The notes below the pieces were generated by a model. It was not told where the DNA came from. It did no database searches and was given only the letters and a program-made list of their open reading frames with translations. 64,000 nt of DNA from JBNAGF01 sp049801055 (GTDB taxonomy: Bacteria; Pseudomonadota; Alphaproteobacteria; Rhodobacterales; Rhodobacteraceae): positions 62,001-126,000 of the forward strand of contig NZ_JBNAGF010000009.1 in NCBI RefSeq assembly GCF_049801055.1, read 5' to 3'. Positions 9,009 to 17,919 of the stretch are shown here, one piece after another. Numbering within the stretch: the stretch's first letter is position 1; every line of letters starts with the position of its first letter. A program made the translations under genes and the position numbers.

Positions 9009-9911
9009 TCAAACTGGACGACCTACAGCCAGAAAGGTGTTCATTTCGTCTCTGATCCAGCCAAGAAATGCCTCAGACGCTGGCGTTTGATTGTGGGATG
9101 AGGGCGGCATCAGAAAATACCCTTCGGTGAGCGGAGCAGAATGTTCGAATGGTCGGATCAGGGTTCCGTCGGCCAGAAAATCGCCCACCAAAGTGTCATG
9201 CCCCATTGCAAAACCGCAGCCGTTTCGGGCAGCCGTGATTGCGATGACATAGGTGGAGGCGAGGTTGACGTCGCTATCGCGGACCATTTCTTTTCCCCGC
9301 GAGTTGAACCAAGCGCTCCATGTTCCTGTTGTGCCGGCGCAGTCAAACAGCGGTGCGTTCCTTAGGTCATGGCCACTTTCCAGATAACCTGCCGCACAGA
9401 CAGGAAAGAAGCGATCTTGCGTCAGCCGCATGGCCTCGCCCGTCATGTCTTCCGGGCGTCCGAACCGGATTTCCACAGCTGCGTTGGCTGCATGCCGCTC
9501 CGGATCCCAGATCGGTGTTACGATGTTCAGGACGAGCCAAGGGTAGCGAGCATAGAGCCGCTTTAGCCGGGGCGCGAGCCACAGAACCGAGAAGGCCATG
9601 TTGCATTGAACAGTCAGGTTGCGCCCTCTGTTTCCCCCCGTGAAGGCGCGCGTTCCATCTGTCAGCAAATTAAAGGCTTCGCGGATTGTTGGTAGGTAAT
9701 TCGCGCCATCTTCGGTCAGCGCCAGCGCACGTGGTTTGCGGACAAAGAGATCGCGTCCGAGAAAAGCTTCTAGGCTGCGAACATGCTGGCTGACTGCAGA
9801 TTGGGTAAGATTCAATTCGGCTGCGGCCCGGGTAAAACTAAGATGGCGGGCAGCGGCTTCGAAAGCGCGCAGCCACGTGAGCGGGGGCAGGCCGGCAGTC
9901 GGGTTTGTCAT
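9009..9911 (-). CDS. LysR-family transcriptional regulator (GcvA-like)
   Basis: About 300 residues. The N-terminal winged helix is clear: LRAFEAAARHLSFTRAAAELNLTQSAVSQHVRSLE resembles the GcvA/TrpI subgroup, followed by LFVRKPRALALTEDG. A LysR substrate-binding domain fills the rest. I chose the ATG at 9911 (MTNPTAG); the frame continues to 9986 but that would run into the divergent gene. It faces the class II aldolase gene across about 77 bases, the usual arrangement of a LysR regulator and its target. Control of the aldolase/hydroxylase pair is therefore likely but inferred. Confidence 0.9.
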   Translation of the reverse strand: MTNPTAGLPPLTWLRAFEAAARHLSFTRAAAELNLTQSAVSQHVRSLEAFLGRDLFVRKPRALALTEDGANYLPTIREAFNLLTDGTRAFTGGNRGRNLTVQCNMAFSVLWLAPRLKRLYARYPWLVLNIVTPIWDPERHAANAAVEIRFGRPEDMTGEAMRLTQDRFFPVCAAGYLESGHDLRNAPLFDCAGTTGTWSAWFNSRGKEMVRDSDVNLASTYVIAITAARNGCGFAMGHDTLVGDFLADGTLIRPFEHSAPLTEGYFLMPPSSHNQTPASEAFLGWIRDEMNTFLAVGRPV

Positions 9912-9988
9912 GCGAAATACAGCCATTAATTTTCCTAATGCTTTAACCGAGAATCCATTGTTTGTCAGCGCAATTTGAGACTGCAAAG

Positions 9989-10771
9989 ATGAATTCGAAC
10001 GATCAGGAGCGCGCGATGTTGAAGGTGGCAGACCAGCAAAACCTCACGAACTGGCAGGAACGGGTTGATATGGCTGCCGCTCTTCGATGGACGGCTCGAC
10101 TGAACATGCACGAAGCCGTAGCCAATCACTTTAGCCTTGCCGTAAGCGACGACGGATCGCGATTTCTGATGAACCCCAATCAAGTTCATTTCGGCCGCGT
10201 GAGGGCATCTGATCTGCTGCTGCTAAACGCAAATGATCCAACAACAATGCAACGCCCCGACGCGCCGGATCCGACCGCGTGGGGGCTGCACGGGTCGATA
10301 CACCGGCTTTGCCCTCATGCGCGATGTGTGATGCATGTGCATTCCATTTACGCCACCGTGTTGGCTTGTCTTGCTGACAGCGCCTTGCCGCCCATAGATC
10401 AGAACACTGCGACCTTTTTTGGCCGCTACGTTGTGGACGAAAACTTTGGCGGTTTGGCCTTTGAAGACGAGGGAAAGCGGTGCGCCGGAATGCTGACCGA
10501 TCCGAAAGTGAAGGTCATGATCATGGGCAATCATGGCGTATTGGTAATCGGGGAAACGGTCGCAGATACGTTCAACCGACTCTACTATTTTGAAAGAGCG
10601 GCGGAAACCTACATCCGCGCGCTGCAGACCGGCATGCCGCTGCGGGTTCTCAGCGACGAAGTTGCCGAAAAGACCGCGCAGGAACTCGAAGACTATCCGG
10701 ACCAGGCAGAGCACCACCTGTCAGAGCTCAAGGCAATCCTAGATGACGAAAAGGATCCCTATGCAAGTTGA
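9989..10771 (+). CDS. Class II aldolase/adducin family protein
   Basis: About 260 residues. The zinc site of class II aldolases is visible: MHVHSIY supplies the His-x-His pair and MGNHGVLV the third His. The family includes fuculose- and ribulose-phosphate aldolases and sugar-acid decarboxylases. The substrate cannot be read from sequence. The ATG at 9989 is preferred; a TTG at 9962 and an ATG at 10016 are alternatives. The 3' end overlaps the next gene by 11 bases or more, indicating translational coupling with the membrane hydroxylase, an unusual partner for a sugar aldolase. Confidence 0.85.
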   Translation: MNSNDQERAMLKVADQQNLTNWQERVDMAAALRWTARLNMHEAVANHFSLAVSDDGSRFLMNPNQVHFGRVRASDLLLLNANDPTTMQRPDAPDPTAWGLHGSIHRLCPHARCVMHVHSIYATVLACLADSALPPIDQNTATFFGRYVVDENFGGLAFEDEGKRCAGMLTDPKVKVMIMGNHGVLVIGETVADTFNRLYYFERAAETYIRALQTGMPLRVLSDEVAEKTAQELEDYPDQAEHHLSELKAILDDEKDPYAS

Positions 10772-11792
10772 CGCGGCAAACAGCATTGCCGGCCAGCAGA
10801 GAAAGGCGGGTGATGACGATCCGGAAAATGCCCGGTGGCACCACAGGCCGGCAGGTCCGGTTGGCCTGAATCCTCTTTTCGAGTGGCCGCCGCGTCCCGT
10901 CGCGGTGTTCAATTGGTATCGAGGCGCTTGGTTGCAGCTCACCGCTCTGACAGTGCCATTTGTGATCGCCGTGACGGTCTATTTCTGGTTCTTGCCACCT
11001 CTCGAGGATATGACGCGGTTTGAACCCGGTTGGATGTTCCGGATCTGGTTGCTCAACATCATTCCCCAATCCATCGTTGCCGGTGGGCTGCACTGGTGGC
11101 TTTACGTCCGAAAAGGGCAGGGGACGAAAACCAAGTTCGACCGTAGGGATCTGACGCGGGACAATGGTGTTTTCACCTTTCGAAATCAGGTTTGGGATAA
11201 CATCTGGTGGACCCTCGGCAGCGCCATGACCGTGGCGACGGTTTATCAATGGGTGTTGTTCTGGGTGATGGCGAATGGTTGGTCGCCTGTCATCACTTGG
11301 GACTCTGCGCCGGTCTGGTTTGTAGTCTGGATGTTTTTTATCCCGATGTGGTCCGGGCTGCATTTCTATTGGGTGCACAGGCTGGAACATCAACCGGTGC
11401 TATACCGGCATGTTCACGCGGTACACCACCGGAATGTAAATATCGGGCCATGGTCAGGTATCTCCAACCACTGGTTCGAAAACTTGCTCTACTTCACCAC
11501 CTATTTCGTGCATCTGCTTGTGGCGTCCAACCCTCTGCACTTGCTGTTTCACGTCTATTTTCAACAGATCAGTCCGGTTATGTCTCATGCCGGTTTCGAG
11601 AAGATTGTTGCCAATGGCACCGAGGCAGCTCGCTCCGGCGACTTCTTCCATCAACTGCATCACAGGTATTTCGAATGTAACTACGGTACGTCCGAGATCC
11701 CGTTCGACAAGTGGTTTGGCACCTATCACGATGGCACGGCCGCAGCCACCGAGCGAACCCGCAAGTTTAAAAAGCAGATGTATACCCGGTAG
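10761..11792 (+). CDS. Sterol desaturase/fatty acid hydroxylase superfamily membrane protein
   Basis: About 343 residues with several hydrophobic segments. Histidine clusters typical of di-iron membrane hydroxylases are present: HFYWVHRLEH, HAVHHRN and FHQLHHRYFE, with GTYHDG near the C-terminus. Family members hydroxylate or desaturate sterols, carotenoids or lipid acyl chains at the membrane. The start at 10761 has AAGGA at good spacing; an earlier in-frame ATG lies at 10743. It overlaps the class II aldolase gene, so both probably serve one process, perhaps under the LysR regulator. The substrate is not identifiable. Confidence 0.87.
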   Translation: MQVDAANSIAGQQRKAGDDDPENARWHHRPAGPVGLNPLFEWPPRPVAVFNWYRGAWLQLTALTVPFVIAVTVYFWFLPPLEDMTRFEPGWMFRIWLLNIIPQSIVAGGLHWWLYVRKGQGTKTKFDRRDLTRDNGVFTFRNQVWDNIWWTLGSAMTVATVYQWVLFWVMANGWSPVITWDSAPVWFVVWMFFIPMWSGLHFYWVHRLEHQPVLYRHVHAVHHRNVNIGPWSGISNHWFENLLYFTTYFVHLLVASNPLHLLFHVYFQQISPVMSHAGFEKIVANGTEAARSGDFFHQLHHRYFECNYGTSEIPFDKWFGTYHDGTAAATERTRKFKKQMYTR

Positions 11793-12064
11793 CAAATCAA
11801 CGTTTCTTGCAGAAGGCTGTGTCCGTTGAACTTCGGGGAAGACCACTAATTCAAAAGTAACATTCACCAGAAAGCCCAGAGTTTGCAATTGCGCCTCGGG
11901 AACCGTTGGACTAGGGAGATCGGGTGATGACGGGACCACTCATTTCTGAAGGACATCAGGCTCTGGCGTGCACGGCCGCGCTAAGCTCGGCAGGATGTTT
12001 GCCACACCCGAAATCCCCGGTTGCGACCCGCTCTCGTAAGTCACTTTGCCTGTAATTTCCTGTG

Positions 12065-13417
12065 ATGGACATATCCGTGAAAGCAACTGAAACGCGTGCG
12101 CGGCTTCTTGGCAAGCTGAACGACAAAAGCGCCGTTGTCGGCGTGATTGGGCTTGGCTATGTCGGCCTGCCGATTTGTCTGGCTACGGTTCAAAGTGGAC
12201 TTGCAACAATCGGGTTTGATATCGACCCCGACAAGTGTGCGGCGATTGCAGAGGGTAACAGTTACCTCAAACATATCGGTGATGCCGCGGTTGCCGAGGC
12301 GGTAAGAACAGGACGTTTTGGGGCGACCACAGATTTTGACCGCCTCGCGGAACCGGATTTTATCGTGATCTGCGTGCCTACACCGCTGACCCGCCACCGA
12401 GAGCCCGACCTGTCCTATCTCGAAGCAACGGCCAGAGAAATTGCCACACGCCTGCGTCCGGGCCAGATGGTCATTCTCGAATCCACGACGTATCCCGGAA
12501 CCACCCGCGAAGTTCTGGCACTGATCCTCGAGGGCTCCGGGCTGACAATGGGTGAAGACCTATTTCTCGCGTTCTCGCCCGAGCGCGAAGACCCGGGCAA
12601 CAGGGATTATTCAACCACGACCATTCCTAAGGTCGTGGGTGCAGACAGCGCCGCCGCCCGGGACGTGGCCGAAGCGTTCTACAAAGCAATCGTCGACGAG
12701 GTCGTGATGGTCTCGGATACGCGCACCGCCGAGATGGTCAAGCTCACCGAAAACATCTTTCGAAGCGTCAACATCGCGCTGGTCAACGAGTTGAAGCAGA
12801 TCGCCGAGCCGATGGGCATCGATATCTGGGAGGTTATCGATGCCGCTGCAACCAAGCCTTTTGGATTTATGCCATTCTATCCCGGCCCGGGTCTTGGTGG
12901 GCACTGTATCCCGATTGATCCCTTTTACCTGTCATGGAAAGCACGCGAGCATGACATCACCGCGCGCTTCATCGAGTTGGCGGGTGAGATTAACACGGCG
13001 ATGCCCTACCGTGTGGTGGAGAGCCTGGCTCGCGCATTGGACGAACGGTTGGGCAAACCGTTAGGTGGGTCAAAGATTCTGTTGTCGGGAATTGCCTATA
13101 AGAAGAATGTCGACGATATGCGCGAAAGCCCTGCGCTGAAAATAATAGAGATCCTTGAAGCGCGTGGCGCCGAGGTTGCCTTCTTCGACCCGCATGTTCC
13201 GTTGATCCCGGCGACAAGGGAACATCAAGCCCTGGCCGGTAGGGAAAGCCTGCACTGGCGGAAGGATCTGGCCGCGGACTTTGACGCAACCCTGATCGTG
13301 ACTGACCATGATGAGGTCGACTATGCCGGCCTGCTGGAACATGCGCCGCTGGTCGTGGATACCCGCAACGCCTGCCGCAAACACGGAGCTGGCGGGGATA
13401 ATCTCGTTCTTGCTTGA
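12065..13417 (+). CDS. UDP-sugar 6-dehydrogenase (UDP-N-acetylhexosamine dehydrogenase type)
   Basis: About 450 residues of the UDP-glucose/GDP-mannose dehydrogenase family, which oxidises the C6 hydroxyl of a UDP-sugar to a carboxylate with two NAD+. The Rossmann motif GVIGLGYVGLP lies near residue 26, and the catalytic cysteine is in GPGLGGHCIPIDP. The C-terminal domain has GIAYKKNVDDMRESP. The wording of these motifs is closest to the WbpA/TviB group acting on UDP-N-acetylhexosamines. The product would feed surface polysaccharide synthesis, but no glycosyltransferase is adjacent, so it stands alone. The ATG at 12065 lacks a strong ribosome-binding site. Confidence 0.88.
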   Translation: MDISVKATETRARLLGKLNDKSAVVGVIGLGYVGLPICLATVQSGLATIGFDIDPDKCAAIAEGNSYLKHIGDAAVAEAVRTGRFGATTDFDRLAEPDFIVICVPTPLTRHREPDLSYLEATAREIATRLRPGQMVILESTTYPGTTREVLALILEGSGLTMGEDLFLAFSPEREDPGNRDYSTTTIPKVVGADSAAARDVAEAFYKAIVDEVVMVSDTRTAEMVKLTENIFRSVNIALVNELKQIAEPMGIDIWEVIDAAATKPFGFMPFYPGPGLGGHCIPIDPFYLSWKAREHDITARFIELAGEINTAMPYRVVESLARALDERLGKPLGGSKILLSGIAYKKNVDDMRESPALKIIEILEARGAEVAFFDPHVPLIPATREHQALAGRESLHWRKDLAADFDATLIVTDHDEVDYAGLLEHAPLVVDTRNACRKHGAGGDNLVLA

Positions 13418-13480
13418 TTTGGCGATCGGAGCTTTCCCGAACGCCTGTGCTGAATTCGTCGATTTGCCCATCGATCAGAG

Positions 13481-13500
13481 TGGATGCTTTGAGGCATCCA
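13481..13500 (+). terminator. Hairpin downstream of the nucleotide-sugar dehydrogenase
   Basis: A perfect 7-bp inverted repeat (TGGATGC at 13481-13487, GCATCCA at 13494-13500) with a 6-base loop lies 64 bases after the stop. There is no T run, so intrinsic termination is uncertain. Nothing else supported was seen between 13418 and 13699. Confidence 0.35.
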
Positions 13501-13699
13501 GAACGAGGAGATATAGCCGACCCAAATTATTCGATCGAAGTTGTTTTGCGTTCGATGACAGCTCACCCCATCCGGAGCTTTGAAATTACCTGCTTTCAAA
13601 TATTCCGAAAGACACCTACCCGTTGGCTGGCAGGCGCGGGGGCGAGGAATCTCGGCTACGAAACAGAAAACCAATTCTCTGCAGGAGGAAAATTTCTGA

Positions 13700-14842
13700 A
13701 TGTCTGACTCACGCCTTTCCACTCTTCCTACGCCGTGTCTTCTCGTTGATGAAGCGAAGATGGAGCGCAATATCGACCGCCTTGCCAATCATGCTGCCGA
13801 ACTTGGCGTTTCTCTGCGACCTCACCTCAAAACGACGAAATCGGTTGACGCTGCACGGTATGTCCTGAACCCCCGAAATCCCGCCGCCACTGTGTCTACA
13901 CTGGCCGAAGCCGAGGTATTTGCCCGCAATGGCATCAAGGACATCGTTTATGGCGTCGGTATCGGATTGAACAAGCTTGAGCGCGTGCTTGATTTGCATC
14001 GCGCCGGATGCCGGTTGACGGTTCTTCTGGATTCCGAGGCGCAGGCCGAAGCGGTCGCGAAAGCGTCGCGTGAGGCGGGCATCGCTATTCCGGCAATGAT
14101 CGAAATCGATAGCGATGGTCATCGCAGCGGGTTGACCCCGCAAGACCCTATCCTGATATCAGTCGGCCGTATTCTGCATGAAGGTGGTGCAGAACTGGCC
14201 GGGGTTTTGTGCCATGCCGGTGAAAGTTACTTTGCCGTCGGACGTGAAGCGCAACGCAAGTTTGCCGAGACCGAACGCGACGCCGTGGTCGACGCCGCAG
14301 CAGCGCTGCGGCAGGCAGGGCTGCCGTGCCCGACGGTCAGTGTCGGTTCAACACCAACAGCCCATGCAGCCGCAGATTTGACCGGCGTGTCAGAGATGCG
14401 GGCGGGCGTATACGTCTTCTTTGATTTGGTAATGTCGGGGATCGAGGTCTGTTCGGTTGATGATATCGCTTTATCCGTCCTCACAACTGTGATCGGGCAT
14501 CAAGAAAAACAGGGCTGGTTGATCTGCGACGCTGGCTGGATGGCAATGTCGCGCGACCGTGGCACCGCCAACCAGCAGGTCGATCAGGGGTACGGTCTCG
14601 TTTGTGACGAAAACGGTGTGTTGATCCCCGATCTTATGGTGGCGCAAGCCAATCAGGAACATGGCGTGATCGCGGTACGTAGTGGCTCTGACGCGACAAT
14701 GCCGGAACTGCCGTTGGGAACCCGACTTCGCATTCTCCCCAACCACGCCTGCGCCACGGCCGCACAACACCAGCGGTATCACGTGATCCCCAAGGAACCG
14801 GGTGCGGAACTGGTGACTTGGGAACGTTTTGGGGGATGGTAG
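13700..14842 (+). CDS. D-threonine aldolase/D-serine dehydratase-like PLP enzyme (DSD1 family)
   Basis: 380 residues with an alanine-racemase-type N-terminal barrel. The PLP lysine sits in RPHLKTTK near residue 40, and the C-terminal metal site typical of this group is visible as PNHACAT (His-x-Cys). These features mark D-threonine aldolase or D-serine dehydratase-like enzymes, which act on D-beta-hydroxy amino acids. AGGAGGAA nine bases before the ATG fixes the start. It stands as a single gene ahead of the convergent catabolic operon. A D-3-hydroxyaspartate-type substrate is also possible. Confidence 0.87.
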   Translation: MSDSRLSTLPTPCLLVDEAKMERNIDRLANHAAELGVSLRPHLKTTKSVDAARYVLNPRNPAATVSTLAEAEVFARNGIKDIVYGVGIGLNKLERVLDLHRAGCRLTVLLDSEAQAEAVAKASREAGIAIPAMIEIDSDGHRSGLTPQDPILISVGRILHEGGAELAGVLCHAGESYFAVGREAQRKFAETERDAVVDAAAALRQAGLPCPTVSVGSTPTAHAAADLTGVSEMRAGVYVFFDLVMSGIEVCSVDDIALSVLTTVIGHQEKQGWLICDAGWMAMSRDRGTANQQVDQGYGLVCDENGVLIPDLMVAQANQEHGVIAVRSGSDATMPELPLGTRLRILPNHACATAAQHQRYHVIPKEPGAELVTWERFGGW

Positions 14843-14973
14843 GCCTCTAAGCGCGACGGCCAACTAGGTTTTCATCAAGATTGACTTGGTTGGCTTTCGC
14901 AGGATCACCGGAATGGAAACTGGGATTGTTCCTGGCGTTTTCCGGACTTGAGCAACGCGCCTGTCTGACTAGG

Positions 14974-15010
14974 CCCGATGCCCCCAACCGTTTCGGTTGT
15001 TGGCATCGGG
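14974..15010. terminator. Hairpin between convergent transcription units
   Basis: The outer arms 14974-14982 (CCCGATGCC) and 15002-15010 pair perfectly. An inner stem, 14985-14990 with 14994-14999, closes a TTT loop, with a 2-base mismatch between the stems. It lies between the DSD1-family gene and the convergent flavoprotein gene, so it may end transcription from both sides. T runs are lacking. Confidence 0.55.
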
Positions 15011-15090
15011 GATCGAGGGCGCTGGTTGGTGTCTTGCCCAAGCAGCGCCCCAAGCCGTCGGTGAACCAATCCTGCGTTCTCCGCCACGCC

Positions 15091-16452
15091 TCATCCTAGT
15101 CCGGAAAGTCTCCCCAAAACCGCGGCGGAAAGCAGGCCGTTGCCTGAGAGGTAGCCGCTGTCAGCACTGCCGGACACGCCACAGGCAGCCCCGCCACCCG
15201 CCAAAAGATTTGCGATCGGAGTGGCATTTCGGGTCACAACACGGGCCTTTTCGTCGACACACAAGCCACCCTGGGTGTGAAACAACGCTCCGGTCACGCG
15301 GACACCAATATATGGTGGCGCAAGCGGGGGCGTTTCGAATAGGCGGCCAAAGCGGTCTGCCCCTCGCTGCGGAATGCATTCCAACTCCCGGCGAAGGTTC
15401 TCGGCCGGCAGGTCAAATTTTCTGGCCAATTTTTCCAGTGTACTGGCTGATTTGACCGCGCCTTGTGCTTCGGCTTGTTTGAAGTCTTCGAACTGTCGCG
15501 CTATTCCGGCAATTCGCTCGTCAAACACCGCAATCGCTTCGCCACCTGGTTGGGACAGAACGGCTCGGGCCGCCTCGGAGTATCCCTGTGCTTCGTTCCA
15601 GAAGCGTTCTCCCGAGCGGTTCACTTGAACGCCGCCTTCGGTGATCGTGGCCCATGTGATCAGGATGCCGTGCGGGTGCGCGACGTTGCCATGCCCCTGA
15701 TAGGCGCCCAAGTGATCCAATCGGGCGTTGATTGCATCTGCCCAAAGCACCGCTTCGCCTCGGTTTCCGTCATGGCCGAACCAAACAGCTGATTTGATTT
15801 CGGGCATGTGTTCGGCGACCAGGGTACGATTGCCACCAAACCCGTTGCACGCAAGGATCAGACGCTCGCATCCGATCAACTCTGCTCTGCCGCCGGGCAG
15901 GCGCGCGGCAATGCCATGCACTTTGTTTTCGGCAAAATACAATGTCTCGGCGCGGCGTTCGCAGATGATATCGATTCCCGCCTGTTCCGCGGTGCTGCGC
16001 AGTGCGTCAATCAGCTCGGCGCCCGACCGGGTGGGCAATCCGTGCATGCGACGTCGGGAATGGCCGGGGTAATCAAAATCGTTGATGACCGAAAACGGCA
16101 GGCCGTGGTTTTCACATAGCCAGTCAATGACTGGGCCTGCATTCTGCGCCATCAACTTCACCAAAGCTGGGTCGTTTTGACCATGCGCCTTTGCTTGGAT
16201 GTCGGCCGCAAACAGATCCGGGCTGTCTTTGATCCCGGCGGCTTTCTGTAGTTGCGTGTCCGCCGCAGGAATGAGCCCCGCTGAAAGGGCAGTTGATCCC
16301 GATGGCACGGCATCGGCTTCGATGACGAGCACCTCTTGCCCGGCTTCCTTGGCCGATAGTGCGGCGATCAGGCCGCACGCACCTGCTCCAATAATAAGCG
16401 CTTCGACCTCAAGATCGAAACGTTCCGGAGGAGCCTTAACGGTCGGAGCCAT
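15091..16452 (-). CDS. FAD-dependent oxidoreductase, fumarate reductase/ketosteroid dehydrogenase-like
   Basis: 453 residues. The N-terminal dinucleotide motif IIGAGACGLIAALSA near residue 21 and the C-terminal FAD motif (GGGAACGVSGS, then GYLSGNGLLSA) place it with flavocytochrome c/fumarate reductase-type flavoproteins. These reduce or introduce C=C bonds next to carboxylates or ketones. It is the last gene of the hyu operon and overlaps the lyase gene by 17 bases. A role in oxidising or reducing a diacid intermediate of the pathway is inference. No heme-binding or membrane segment is present; a soluble electron partner is unknown. Confidence 0.85.
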   Translation of the reverse strand: MAPTVKAPPERFDLEVEALIIGAGACGLIAALSAKEAGQEVLVIEADAVPSGSTALSAGLIPAADTQLQKAAGIKDSPDLFAADIQAKAHGQNDPALVKLMAQNAGPVIDWLCENHGLPFSVINDFDYPGHSRRRMHGLPTRSGAELIDALRSTAEQAGIDIICERRAETLYFAENKVHGIAARLPGGRAELIGCERLILACNGFGGNRTLVAEHMPEIKSAVWFGHDGNRGEAVLWADAINARLDHLGAYQGHGNVAHPHGILITWATITEGGVQVNRSGERFWNEAQGYSEAARAVLSQPGGEAIAVFDERIAGIARQFEDFKQAEAQGAVKSASTLEKLARKFDLPAENLRRELECIPQRGADRFGRLFETPPLAPPYIGVRVTGALFHTQGGLCVDEKARVVTRNATPIANLLAGGGAACGVSGSADSGYLSGNGLLSAAVLGRLSGLG

Positions 16453-17302
16453 CGTAGCGCGCGCCTCTCTCTAGCATCTCGCCGGTTCCGATCACCTCGT
16501 TGAGCCCGTCGAAATCGAACATGCGGTCGGAAAAAGGGGCGTTCGAGCCATACTTGGAAAGACTGTCGTAATAGTCCCTTGCCGTCCGGGCCAGTGCGCG
16601 GACAATCCCGCCGGGGAAGATCACTATGGAAAAACCCTGTGTCTCGAGATCGTCTGCCCCTGTGATCGGCGTCGCACCACCTTCAACCATGTTGGCCAAA
16701 AGCGGCACGCGTGCAGAAAACTGCTTTGCGATTCCTTCAAGCTGCGTTCGGCTTTGCGGGGCTTCGATGAACAGGACGTCTGCGCCGGCATCCAGATAGG
16801 CCTCGGCACGGTCTGTCGCGGCGGCAAAACCCTCAACTGCGATGGCGTCCGTTCGAGCGATGATCAGCGTGTCCTGACTGGCACGGGCATCTGCCATGGC
16901 GGCAATTTTGCCAGTCATTTCCGAGGCAGAAATCAACGATTTGTCCGCAAGGTGACCGCACCGCTTGGGATAGGTCTGATCCTCAACCTGCAGGGCGGAC
17001 GCACCGGCGCGTTCATAAAGCCGCATCGTGCGTTGGGCATTCAGCGCGTTACCAAATCCCGTGTCGGCATCGATAATCACAGGCAGGGAGGTGCGATCTG
17101 CGATAAGCGTCATCGTATCGGCCATCTCTGAGGCGGTGGTCAGCCCGATATCAGGTCGGCCCAATCGCGTGTAGGCGACAGCCGCTCCGCTGAGGTAAAG
17201 CGCTTCAAAACCGGCTGCTTCGGCAAGTGAGGCTGTCAGCCCATCAAACACACCCGGCGCAACGACGATCTCTTGCCTTTTCAATCGGGATTTCAAGGTC
17301 AT
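16436..17302 (-). CDS. Isocitrate lyase/PEP mutase superfamily lyase (methylisocitrate/dimethylmalate lyase-like)
   Basis: 288 residues forming a TIM-barrel lyase. The active-site signature PKRCGH is intact, including the catalytic cysteine of true lyases, and the metal-binding DADTGFG and VEDQ segments are present. Family members split 2-methylisocitrate, 2,3-dimethylmalate or related 2-hydroxydiacids into pyruvate or glyoxylate plus a second acid; some decarboxylate oxaloacetate. The start overlaps the isochorismatase-fold gene by four bases. With a LeuCD-type hydratase encoded next door, a malate-type substrate made by hydration fits well, but this is inferred from context. Confidence 0.87.
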   Translation of the reverse strand: MTLKSRLKRQEIVVAPGVFDGLTASLAEAAGFEALYLSGAAVAYTRLGRPDIGLTTASEMADTMTLIADRTSLPVIIDADTGFGNALNAQRTMRLYERAGASALQVEDQTYPKRCGHLADKSLISASEMTGKIAAMADARASQDTLIIARTDAIAVEGFAAATDRAEAYLDAGADVLFIEAPQSRTQLEGIAKQFSARVPLLANMVEGGATPITGADDLETQGFSIVIFPGGIVRALARTARDYYDSLSKYGSNAPFSDRMFDFDGLNEVIGTGEMLERGARYDGSDR

Positions 17303-17919
17303 GTTGCATTCCCAATCCAGTTAAGAACTTCGGCGCAGCTCATCTGTTGGGTTACAGTTCCCAACGACATCAGCGTTGCCTCATGCACGTCGTCACTGAA
17401 CGCGGCGCATCCATCTGTCAGCATGATCGTGTCGATATTTCGCAGATGAGCGTCACGCAAAGTCGAGGCCACTCCGCCGTTGGTCACGATGCCGCCAACG
17501 ATAAGACGATCAATGCCAACTGCGTGCATAAGATATTCCAGTCGGGTCTGGTAAAAGGCGGAATAGGCTACTTTTTCAATGACAAAATCAGCCGGTTGCA
17601 ACGCGTCGACCAGCGTATGACCAAAGCTTCCGGGAGCAAAGTCGCCTTTACCAAGAAACGGGCGCAACTGCTTCAGATGCGGTGCGATCAGCGGTTCTCC
17701 GTTCTTGTCCGGAACAAGGGTGAACTGCGCAGAGAAATAACAGCCGCCTTTGGCCTGAACTGCGCGTGCCAGCGGCGCAATGCGATCGGGCAATGCGGAG
17801 ATCTGCGCAGAGCTTTGGCCGGCGCGGCCGTAGGCTCCGTTAGGATGGATGAAGTCATTTTGGAGATCTATCGTCAGGAGGCCGGTGCGCGACAAATCCC
17901 ATTTGGTCAGATCGCTCAT
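17299..17919 (-). CDS. Isochorismatase-fold hydrolase lacking the catalytic cysteine
   Basis: 206 residues of the isochorismatase/cysteine hydrolase family. The Asp (LTIDLQNDF, near residue 18) and Lys (VIEKVAYSAF) of the usual Asp-Lys-Cys triad are present. At the nucleophile position amidases read T-N-x-C-V, but here the sequence is TNGGVAST, with glycine in place of cysteine. Glycine at this place is also found in true isochorismatases (EntB, PhzD), which hydrolyse vinyl ethers without a cysteine. An amidase role is thus doubtful. It sits between hyuA and the lyase gene, overlapping both by four bases. Confidence 0.85.
   Translation of the reverse strand: MSDLTKWDLSRTGLLTIDLQNDFIHPNGAYGRAGQSSAQISALPDRIAPLARAVQAKGGCYFSAQFTLVPDKNGEPLIAPHLKQLRPFLGKGDFAPGSFGHTLVDALQPADFVIEKVAYSAFYQTRLEYLMHAVGIDRLIVGGIVTNGGVASTLRDAHLRNIDTIMLTDGCAAFSDDVHEATLMSLGTVTQQMSCAEVLNWIGNAT

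Noticed and set aside
13414..13707. 97-codon frame after the nucleotide-sugar dehydrogenase
   Set aside because: It overlaps a hairpin and the leader of the next gene and has no protein-like pattern.
17299..17919. Assignment as maleamate amidase (NicF-like)
   Set aside because: The position of the catalytic cysteine is glycine, so amidase function cannot be supported from sequence.
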